Source: Dipetalonema caudispina (Eukaryota > Nematoda > Chromadorea > Rhabditida > Onchocercidae). Taken from it: DNA of 64,000 nt. The stretch lies in NCBI GenBank assembly GCA_013365325.1, contig JABVXV010000127.1:97543-161542 (forward strand), written 5' to 3'. The position numbers were made by a program, and so were the translations under genes. Below the pieces are notes generated by a model. The model had not been told where the DNA came from and made no database searches. It saw only the letters and a list, made by a program, of their open reading frames with translations. This document shows positions 54,154 to 64,000 of the stretch, one piece after another (the first letter of the stretch is position 1; every line of letters starts with the position of its first letter).

Positions 54154-54409
54154 TTATTCACTGTTTGTTGAAATTCGTGTTTTATCAGAATTTTGTTGCA
54201 ATTTCGACAAAGTAATTCCTGCATCGGTGTATGACTGCCGTCTTGTTTGATATGCCTCTGGATTAGATTCGTAAGTCTTGGCTATCATGTCTTGTAGGTT
54301 TATTCCATTATGCATTACTATCCTTCCTTCGTTGAAATGAAGCATTTCCGCAGAGGTTGAAGATGTAGAAAATTTTGACGGAATAATTGTGGAATTAAAC
54401 TGAATTTCT
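54154..54409 (-). other. Orphan terminal-exon candidate
   Basis: On the minus strand an in-frame stretch of 85 codons including a stop follows a TTCCAG acceptor. It starts with Ser/Thr-rich sequence and ends with coding-like residues (NLQDMIAKTYESNPEAYQTR, then KLQQNSDKTRISTNSE). It looks like the last exon of a gene, but no upstream exon was found in the next 3.3 kb and no family is recognised. It lies just past the stop of the TBL2-like gene and may overlap its 3' UTR antisense. It could be a decayed gene remnant. Confidence 0.3.
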
Positions 54410-57400
54410 CTGGAATAAATTGAGATGAACTGAGCTGATCTTAGATGAATTACTGTTTCAGGACTTAAATTTTTAGAAAGGCCACCTTCATCGCTTTTTA
54501 GCTTTTATCTCTGCTATTGAATTTTGAAGTACTTTTTAGAAACAGTAAAATGCAGAAATTCAATGAATCTAACTTATTTCAGTTTATTCCCAAGAATTTT
54601 TTTATCTTCCAGTGAAACATGCTATAAGTCACTATTCGAAATAGTATTTTTCTTCTCAGTTCATGCAGTTCATTAATTCTGTTGTATTTAATGTTAAATC
54701 GTTACATCTTTTACCAAAGTTATATTACCTTAAGTATTGTTGTTTTGTTTGACTTAAAGTTGCTCGTATTGGTTTGTTTAGATTTCTTTTACTTTTGTTG
54801 TGTATAATTAATGTTGTGATGTACTTGTTTATTTTGTAGTATGTTACTAAAATTATTATTTTTGAATTTGGTTCATTCTAAGAAAAAAATACAAAGCAAA
54901 AGAAACTTGTAGATTTTTTCTGATTGTAGAAAGAAATCAATTTTTGCTGTATTACATTTCCATTCTCATAGTAAGTGCAGATTTCCAAATTGGTTAATCG
55001 AAAAACGATGGATTTCTATTATTTCTGTTGTGTATGATATGTTGATGCTATGATACATGAGGAAGATAGCAGACTAGTATGGGTACTGCTTGAATGTTGT
55101 GATTTTTTTTGAAGTGTTTCCAGCTTTTTGTTAATTTAAATTGGGTATTGATCAACTGGAATTCAGTTCGACTGAATTAACCATCAAACTTTAGGATTTT
55201 ATGTCGTCTTATATTTATTGTAAAGTTTATTGATGATAAAATTACTTCAAATAATTGATGTGAAGAAAAAATTCCGCAGTTTTAGTTGGGTATATATTTT
55301 AGCCTACGATTGCTAGCCAATTTTAGCTATTGATTGAGCGGTTCTGTACTCTGCAGCTTTTGCAGCTCTTTTGTTTCAACCCAAAAAGCAAACAAACCAC
55401 ATAATATCATGAAAAATCATCCTGTTTTTATGAGCATCCTCTTTATTTGCATAATATGGTATTCTTCCAGTGATAAATATATTATCGCTCACGGCATTCT
55501 CTTTATCACTTAAATTCCGCTTACTTTTTTTAGTAATTCACACAAACTGTCATTAAAAGGATTTAATGGAATAAACAATCGATATTAAATTTGAGAATGA
55601 AGTTTGAATCCAACATTGGCACAGAATGGATTCATTAATAGCAATACTGTAGACGGAAAAAGCTAAAGATCGTGCGAAGTACGCTTTTAAATGAATTATT
55701 ATCAGCAATATCGATTATATAATGGAAGGAGCTACGTAATTTCAATCAAGTTAAGCATAAATATACCGCAAAGTAATAAGCAAATTTCATCAAATTATTC
55801 GAAATAGAGATTTCAAACTCAAAGTATCAACCTTCCAGAGTTCAGATTTCTTATGGTTAAAGGAAACAGAAGCTGGTCAAACAATTTCGATTGATCACTT
55901 TTCGGGAAAATATTGACTAATAACGAAAGATTAAATATGAATTTTAATGGAACATTTATAATGGGAATTTTCCCTGTTAATGACTAATTTCAATTTTCAA
56001 GTTATTAATTCATTTTCAAAATTCTCATCGATTTCATTTTACTACCAATTTCAACAATTGTTTCATGCTAAAGATGTCAAATAAATGGACAAAAAGTGAA
56101 AAAAAAAATAGAAAAATCCATAGTCGAAAACGATGAATTTTAGGAGTCTATAAATTATTATCGGCTTAAGACAAGCATTATATTTTGGAAGAGGAAAAGA
56201 TTAAATTGCACAATGGAAAAAATATAAGTGTCTAAAGATCAATAACAATCGAAATGTTTACAAATGAAGCGATAACTAATTGAATATCCTCTTGTCTCTT
56301 CGCGCTAACCTTTGACCTAACTACTGATAGATCATAAACTATAGTTCTACTAGAAAATATATCACTGATTTGCAATCATAGAGAAGAGGTGAAATTGATA
56401 AAATTGTGGAATGCAAATTCCGGTTAGCTAAAGTTTGCAATTTATATTTGAAATCATTCGCAAAATAAATGCAACACTATAACTTGATGTTTTAGTCAAA
56501 TTTTAAGCCATGAAATACCGTCCTATAATTCAAATTTTCGATGAAATATTGGAGTGTCAGGATTTGTATACTCACACTTTAAATTTAAAAAATGTTAAAC
56601 AGGAATTCACAACCTAAATTTTTATTGTCAATTGGGCAGACGCTTCTTTGCATATCAAACAACACATGGAAGTTCTTTTTTATATATTGAAGTTAGTCTG
56701 ACATATCATTCAAAAAATATTTCCATTTTTTTCTACAATAATTCAAATTCACTGATTTAAGTGAATATATGTGGCATTTAATTGATATCTGAAACGGTGA
56801 CTCAAAAAGAGAAAACATAACAGGTAATTATTATGTTCTGTGAATTAAATTGCAAAATTTAAAATCTTACTCAAATATAGGGTAGAGGTATGACACATAA
56901 ACATATGACCACAATTACATTATTATAGAAAAGCTTATTGAGCCATTACATTACAGCTTTAATATGCTTACTAAGATTTTTATCTGAACAGTAAAAATGA
57001 ATCAACTTTCATTGGATATTAGTGCTTTAATTATTACAAATTTTTTATGGAAGTATTATAAATAATGCGATTGGATTAGATCGGTTCAGTTTATTGCGGT
57101 AGATCAGTTTAACACAATTTTCAAATTATTTCAAATTGGAGATTATGAATATCCAGTGAATTGTTTATATCATATGACTGTAGCTTAAATTTCATCATCC
57201 TTTTTCTCTTCCTTTCAATTACATTCCTGTTTTGGACGGTCTTAGACATCAATTTATAAAATCAGCAGATTTTGCAATATGTTGCAATGCAACTATTATT
57301 GTATATGTTCAAAATGTTGAATCCAAAAAATGAAGGTCTTTTTTTTTCAACAATGTTTTAAGTAATAATTGTGAAGTTGTAGCAATTATGTAAAGTATTA

Positions 57401-57665
57401 TTAAAAAATTACTGTTAGAAATGGAATAATTTCATGTAAATTAAAAGCGAACAGAGAACAATTGAGCGATATGTTATTGTTATTGTTGATAATTTACGCT
57501 TGTAGTTATTTTGACAAAGTTCTTATTGGTCGTATAAAAATTGTTATATTTGATCAAAGAAATAAAATTACTGTCAGAAATTGATGGATTACTGTGATGT
57601 TATTAATTTTTCGAGGAAAACAGAAATAAAAATAAGCATTGTAATTAATAAATAAACGATAATAT

Positions 57666-57671
57666 TTTATT
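57666..57671 (-). terminator. Possible poly(A) signal of the lysozyme-like gene
   Basis: AATAAA on the minus strand about 39 bases beyond the stop codon. Confidence 0.45.
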
Positions 57672-57709
57672 TCGGTTATTTACTGTCTTTTTTCCCAATT
57701 ATTTATTTT

Positions 57710-59518
57710 CTAATTGCTAACCATTATCGGTAATATCGAAGAAAGATTGCCAACGGTAACATTGGTCATTTCGAATTTCATATTAGCAGGTAAATCTTTC
57801 ATTGCTACATTATTGTAAACACTTAAGGAAGTGCATATTCCGCAGACATTTATGTTTTGAGCATATTGTTTCAACAATGGTGTATTAAATCCACCAAAAG
57901 GTCGGAAATCAGTGAACGATGCTGGCGTGGCAGCGTTTAAGCCTAAACCCATCGTATTCCAATACCTGAAAATGGTCAAGCGATCAGGAATATCAGCCGC
58001 TGGTACTATCTTTAACAAAACTGTCATTTTTTCATTTCGAAAATTACCAAAGGCGAATTTGTCTTTGACCGGGTGTTATTTGTCCAGCTGTTATCTGTTG
58101 CCAATCATACCAATTAGTATAAATACCTACTGCAAGACCGTGTTTCTGTAAAAATTCCATATTAAAATGTATACTTTACAATTCGGCAAATGAGTTTGGA
58201 TTTACTATCAATTGGTTCAGAATATTTATCTAGAATAGCACTTTTTGATGCTATTACTAAGAAACAAGTGAAATAAGTGACCGGAGCAATTAATCATATG
58301 ACACCTACCCATGCACAAACAATAAATTGATTGATAAAATCAATATTACGACTTTGATTGTTAGGCCAAGTGATTGGTGATGTTACCTGGAATCAGTAAA
58401 AGTTAATTATTCTAAAAAAACTTATTAGCAAGTCGATAAAAAAATTGGTGAAATTGAATTGTTTTTATGAATTAAAAATAAAATTGAATCGTATAAGAGC
58501 TTTACCTTAATCCAAATAGCTCTCACCACAACTGCTTTGGTCAGAAAATTATATGCTTCCATAAACTGTTCACTTCCGGATTTTGTAGAACAAGGTTGTG
58601 GTTCCACATAAATTTCAACAGGTATTCCTTCTGCAATGCAGCATACTTTCTTATCGTATTAGTTTAGTGAAAAATGATAAGGCATTTGATCAGTTTGTTT
58701 GATAAGTAATCAGCCTTTATCAAAAAATGACCATTGACAGCATTGTAGATATTAGCAATACAGTTGATATCCGGAGTGCCATTTGCATTTGGCAGATATA
58801 CTCGAATGAATGCAGTCACAAAACCTCTTTGAAATAAGCAACGGAAAGTACTTCGATCAGTACAAGCGGCTATATTGACTGCTTGACCATGATAATTTCC
58901 AAGTGCTCTTATTTTTGAATCAACAAGTATCTAAAATTTGCTAATCTGATAAAGAAAAGATTAAGCTAAATTATTTTGAAAATTAATAACAAAAAGATTA
59001 CGATACAATTTACAAACACAATCATTTCAAGTTTTTTTGGAGGAAAAGAATTTATTAAAAGATTTAAATTCTTCTTTTTTTGACGAAAAATTTTGCGTCA
59101 ATTACGAAGAATTCGTTCCTCAGTAAGAATTTTTCTTTTTTTTGCCGAAATTTGCTATTAAATTTGTTAAATTAATATGCGAACAATATAGAACAACTAT
59201 TTGTGAATTGTTCTGAGTTTGAAAATCGATAAATTATTGGAAGTTTGAAGAAACGATTAACTATGGAAAGGTGGCAAGTGGAACAATAACTATAAGTAGC
59301 ACTAAAATTTCCATATTTTGACAAACTTGACAAATCCAAGTGAGGATAGAGGTAACAACAAATAAAACTTATTTAGAGACAGATTTTGCCAGAAATAAAC
59401 ATAGCAAAACAAAAAATTGAATTCAAATAATTATATTTACCTTAAACATACTTGTTGTCAAATTGTCAAGGAATACTGATTGCAATAATGCAAAAGAAAA
59501 CATGATAATTTTTTTCAT
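57710..59518 (-). CDS. Secreted GH25 lysozyme-like protein (LYS family)
   Basis: Family: nematode LYS proteins of glycoside hydrolase family 25, secreted, usually from gut, acting on peptidoglycan in defence or digestion. Exons: 59518-59441, 58930-58732, 58630-58506, 58386-58309, 58145-58048, 57965-57710; 277 residues, phases closed. Residues 1-20 form a signal peptide (MKKIIMFSFALLQSVF). Family marks are TFRCLFQRGFVTAFIRVY, IPVEIYVEPQPCS, SGSEQFMEAYNFL, AIWIKVTSP, FINQFI, HGLAVGIYTNWYDWQQIT, LWYWNTMG, and FRPFGGFNTPLLKQYAQ. The fold looks complete. At the positions where GH25 enzymes carry acidic catalytic residues (the early DxS and the central DxE) I read AVNI and WIKVTS, so muramidase activity is doubtful. 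Alignment could shift this judgement. Confidence 0.85.
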
Positions 59519-61895
59519 TTTTAAATTTCAATTCTGTTTGCAAACAATTATTTTGAATTAAGGCGCTAATAAAGAGATGAAATCAGCAACAGAATCATGA
59601 GAAAAGAAGCCAAATGTTTTATGCACTATTGACAGCTGCTGATAAGGCATGATAAGGTATACAAGAACATATTAGCCGATAAGGCATTCTATCTTAAATT
59701 TATCATTCCTTCCCAACAATATGAAAAAATGAAAAAAAAAGAACAGAAAGAGGAAATGAAAAGATATGTGAGAATACTTGAGTCATCTAAAAACACAGGA
59801 CTGAAAATATGTTAAGGTCAATGATCGAAACATTAATATCCGGAAAAAATGTTTGTATCAACTCGAGTATTCAGTTTGACATGAACTGGTACCAACTCAA
59901 TAAATATTAAGTTCTCTTAACCTGACGATAAAACAAGTTACAAGTTATTTGTACTTTAGTATCATTGACATTGCTATCGTTCAGTCATTTGTCATAGTCT
60001 CAATATGTCTGTTAAAATAGAAATAATTTTCATGTTCACTTCAACATCTTTCATAAATTCTACTCTGTGATATTTCCAGAATTTGAAATGAATAGAAAGA
60101 ATATGAATAAAAAGCAATTCATTACGTTTACCATTTAATTTGTTAATATCTTATTCTTATCATTCCCTTATAGTCAAGATGATTCTTCTGTTCTACTTCA
60201 TTGCTTATTGTTATTTAAAATTTCCATCAAACAAGTTAAGTGCAATCAGAGTTGAAAATAGCTTTTTGAAGATGATATTTTTTGAGATTACAATTATTTA
60301 AAAATCAGCTCATTGTCTATCATTGGTATTTTATCAAATAATGATCAACTCATTTGAACTGCTAAAAAAATTTGATGAGATTCAGATAATTTTGAGTACA
60401 GATTTGCGTTATTTGCATATATTATTTGAGAACATAATTGGCACAAATTAAATTCGATTCCTGCGTTGTTCGTAATTTGGCGTAGAAATCGTATGATTTG
60501 GGGTTAATAAAATTTAGAAATTAAATTTTATGCTATTTACAGTAATGATTGAGAAAATCTTGCGAGAACAGAGGTGGCGATCGTATGGGGCTACAATCAG
60601 TTTCAAACCAGATTTCTCATATCGATATGATCGGGGGAATAGTTTCCTTAAATGAATTACACCATCCATGTAATTCGTTGAAAGTCAATTATTTGTTATG
60701 TAGAAAATTTGACAAATGTTGGACGAAGAGAGTGCCGAAGGGGAAGTGGAAACGGAAAATAAATATCTCTTTGTAATCTTTCAAATTTCAAAGGCTTCTG
60801 TGACTATTCAGTTCACTTGTGAAATCTTCAATTGGCTGAATTCAGAAAAGTTGCAGATTTATGATTAAATATTCTTATGATTAAACTGGCTGAAAAAGGT
60901 TCACCTAATTGTATTCCACCCCGTAATTTCATCTCATTTAAATTTATTATGTTCCATTATTTCCTCTCTTCTTTTCTATATTGTCTATTGGATGAGTGTC
61001 GGAAAAGTTTTATGTATTGCAAATATGAATCATGCAATTCAAATTAAATCAGAATGCCAAATTACAAATTTTTGACCGAGTGGGCAATCGTTGCAACCCG
61101 ATTTTCCATTTCAAAAATATAAATTTCGAGAAATGAAAATGTAAAAGAGCAAATAAACTAATAAACTGATTAAAACTAAAGGATAATTGAAATATGGAAA
61201 AAAAGTCTTGTTATCTTATATTTTGCGAAAGAATTTTATATTATGGAGTAGGCCTAGTAAAAGAAACTTGATTTGAAATAATAATTAAAATGCGAAAGAG
61301 TCGGATAAGATTTAATCATCTTCTGGACGGGAATTTGTTCTGCTGAGCTGATTTGCTAACTGAAATTTACTAATTGGGAATCTGCAACTGCTCGTTATTC
61401 TATATCTCTTTTCCCAGTTGAAATTATAACTTAATTAATTTTCATTCTTAAATAATTTCATTGTTATCCTTTAATATTAGCACAATCAGGCATCGTAATT
61501 TTATTTCACTATCACTTCCTCTGTCTTTATTCTAAAACAATTTGACTTCTATCGTTTGAGTTTAATTTTGATTAGCAGAACTGTTCGATGGTCAGTAAAT
61601 TTGTTCAGTTTTCTATGAAATCCAACTAATATTTAATACGGCATATGCTACCGTTTACCATATATATATATATGGATTAATTGATATAAAAGTGAGAAAC
61701 GGTCTTTTGCTTTGTATCAATTTTCATTTCAGTTAATTTTTTGCCATTTTTCGCACTTATGAAAGCTAAAATATTGCTTGCTAGTCATAAAGTCTTAAAT
61801 AGTTTGAAATTCCTTAAAACTTCGTTCTCGAGAAAGTTCCTAAAATTTTGATTGCTCACCGCTAAACTTACATGAAATATTCAATTTTCAGTAAA
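59519..61895. other. Divergent spacer between the lysozyme-like and lipase genes
   Basis: About 2.4 kb of AT-rich DNA that should carry the promoters of two outward-pointing secreted-hydrolase genes. A short plus-strand open frame near 60549-60776 has no splice or family support. A TATATATATATA stretch lies at about 61660-61674. Confidence 0.5.
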
Positions 61896-63705
61896 ATGTT
61901 GGAACAGTTGTTGGTATTACTATTCTGTAAAATGATTAATGCATATTTTACGAATGATTTCAATACCTGGCTTGCGGAAGTTTATGGACTTAATGTGCAA
62001 GCAACGCTGAATCGGTAGAAAAGATTTGTTAAATCTTAGAAATTTATCTACACCCAATATCATCTATTAAAAGAAGAATGGAAATCTTAAATCCAAAATT
62101 CAAGTGATATTTGCTAAATATCATTCTTTTTTTACATCAAACTATACTGTCGAAATGAATTTATATTCGGATGAAATCTACTGAAAAAAATTGAAGGAAT
62201 GATAAAGTTGACGAAATCAGGTTATCATATTGATAGCTATATCTAACAGTTTTGAAAGCAGAAATAATTTTAATTTAGGGGAGACTTGGGTCGAATGGGT
62301 TCCTTTGGTGGTAAACAGTATCGGAATCAGATGTTAGAAAGAGATCCAGTCATTTTTGTACACGGTGTCTCGAATACTGCTGGAGACCAACCTTTTATTG
62401 GTGCAAGATACTTTTTGTATGCTTTCATCTGATTATTCCACCAAATGTTAACCTCTTTCCTCTTCATTCCTGTAAAAGCAGAAAATGTCCACTATTGTCC
62501 AAATGTCCACAATATTTAGAGCTTCCGGTTACAACTGGTCAGAGCTGTATGCAACGACGTATGCTAATGGAGCAGAAGGTAATCCAGTACAGTGGATGAA
62601 ATATACGATGAATTGCAAATACGTCAAACAAGTATTTTGTTTGTTTTCCAAGGACTAGACTTAAAATTTAAAAATTATTACAAAAAATAAAATATTACAA
62701 ATAAATCTATTACTCAAAATAATATTGGCTTTTTTCAAAATAGCTTGAAATTATGAAACATCTTAAGATGAAAAATATTGGGATTGACTAACTTGTCTTT
62801 TCAGTAGAGGTTATACAAATTGCTTGAAATAATTAGAGAATAAGTTTATTTCCTACTGCTATAATTTTAAATTATAGAGTAAGCTTTTCAGTGACTCTCT
62901 CATTCTATTTCAGTTTTATTAAAATTTACTTCACAGCATTTAAAAATGTTTCAATTTCAATAAATTTCACGAAAAAAATTTTGTAAGCATTAAGAATTGT
63001 CTAAGGTACGAGGATTGATTGTTGCTGTACGTCTATATACTGGTCGTGCTGTCGATGTGATCGCATATTCGTTGGGTGTACCGTTGGCTCGAAAAGCTAT
63101 CTTGGGAGGTGAAAATTAGATTTTAATTATTTTTTTTGCTCTTTGTAATTTACGTCAAATTCTTATCACCTTGTTATTTCAGCTAGGCCTAACATTAAAA
63201 ATGCACTGTTCGATATTTCATGGAGTATTTAGGAGAATCGAAAGCGAATTACCATTGATTAACTTCAAGCTACCAATCTAATGAGATGGTTTCTGCTATA
63301 ATTACTTGTCCAGAAATTAAGTATAGAATTCAGGTCATTGAGATCAACTGATTAATCCTTTGCTTATTGTTTATTTATTCTTCAATCACGGTGTTTCGGC
63401 TGTCTTATTACGAGAATACATCTTCGGATCCTTATTGGATATGCATAAACGTGTGGAACAAAGTTTTGCATATAATTAGATGCATAAATTCATTTATGAT
63501 TTCGATATTATCATTTCATCATTGCTTTCTTGATCTTTTCCACTGTGATGATAAGTTTGATCATTTGATCATTTGATCCAATCTTATTATTTGATATATT
63601 TCAGGCTTATGTGTGGATACTAAAGAAAATTTAGGAGGTCCTTTGACAAATTCTATTGATACCTTTGTTGGTATAGCTGGACCTAATCATGGCGTTATGT
63701 CAAAG
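61896..63705 (+). CDS. Class 2 lipase (alpha/beta hydrolase), 3' end missing
   Basis: Secreted triacylglycerol lipase-like protein of the nematode class 2 lipase family (Lipase_2; called lips in C. elegans). Exons: 61896-62014, 62279-62416, 62520-62631, 63006-63108, 63605-63705 and onward beyond the window; phases agree. Residues 1-17 make a signal peptide (MLEQLLVLLFCKMINAYF). Marks are PVIFVHGVSNTAGDQP (oxyanion-hole HG), GYNWSELYATTYANG, MNCKYVKQVRGLIVAV, VDVIAYSLGVPLARKAI (nucleophile elbow, Ser at 63069-63071), and FVGIAGPNHG. The nucleophile motif is A-Y-S-L-G where GxSxG is more common; AxSxG is also known in this family. The catalytic Asp and His lie outside the window. A TTTTCAG acceptor four bases before the ATG suggests trans-splicing. 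Confidence 0.88.
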
Positions 63706-63790
63706 GTCAAATAAATTTATCAAACTTTTTTTTAAATCTTAGTTATCCAACATTTTTATTTCTAGCTATACTGGTTTATACTATCCCTGT

Positions 63791-64000
<210 letters not shown>

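Larger units (their letters stand above)
53992..57709. other. Long spacer downstream of the TBL2-like and lysozyme-like genes
   Basis: About 3.7 kb between convergent genes, very AT-rich. The only coding-like stretch is the minus-strand exon candidate at 54154-54409. The lysozyme-like gene has an AATAAA on its own strand at 57671-57666. No transposon, tRNA or repeat array was recognised. Confidence 0.5.

Noticed and set aside
60549..60776. 75-codon plus-strand open frame in the lysozyme/lipase spacer
   Set aside because: No splice borders, no conserved motif, and no ATG-rich or coding-like context.

Overview
This window is nuclear DNA of a nematode. It is strongly AT-rich, with many short exons split by introns bearing GT...TTTCAG borders, some genes start just after a TTTCAG or TTTTAG acceptor (a trans-splicing context), and the proteins match nematode families: an UNC-105-like degenerin, a nematode-type beta-tubulin, LYS-type GH25 lysozyme and a class 2 lipase. 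The AT bias and long introns suggest a clade III/filarial-type worm, but that is inference. No CRISPR, IS element, bacterial operon, rRNA or convincing tRNA was seen.

Layout. 1-25396 (+) is ire-1, the ER unfolded-protein sensor kinase/RNase; its start lies left of the window. One 14 kb intron of ire-1 (2467-16516) holds a complete gene on the opposite strand, a DEG/ENaC channel (3654-11085, perhaps extending to 13790) that looks like unc-105. 25397-29666 is a quiet convergent spacer. 29667-33188 (-) is a complete nine-exon beta-tubulin. 34800-40324 (+) is a DEPDC1/LET-99-type DEP-domain gene. 40924-45928 (-) is eIF3 subunit L, followed on the same strand by RER1 (47507-49317). 50309-53991 (+) is a TBL2-like membrane-anchored WD40 protein. 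53992-57709 is nearly empty apart from one orphan exon candidate. 57710-59518 (-) is a secreted GH25 lysozyme-like gene. 61896 to beyond 63705 (+) is a class 2 lipase, cut by the window edge inside a long AAT microsatellite.

How they relate. There is no single pathway. IRE-1, RER1 and the TBL2-like protein all act at the ER or early secretory pathway, eIF3L acts in translation initiation, and the last two genes are secreted hydrolase families typical of the gut. Exon borders were derived by hand from reading frame, splice consensus and phase agreement. For nearly every gene all phases close. Uncertain junctions are named in the entries.

Best leads: the nested ire-1/unc-105 pair, a phase-compatible candidate exon between the IRE-1 membrane and kinase segments, a GC-AG intron and an 18-nt phase-0 microexon candidate in the TBL2-like gene, two near-perfect intronic hairpins, and a lysozyme-like protein in which the usual GH25 acidic residues are not apparent.
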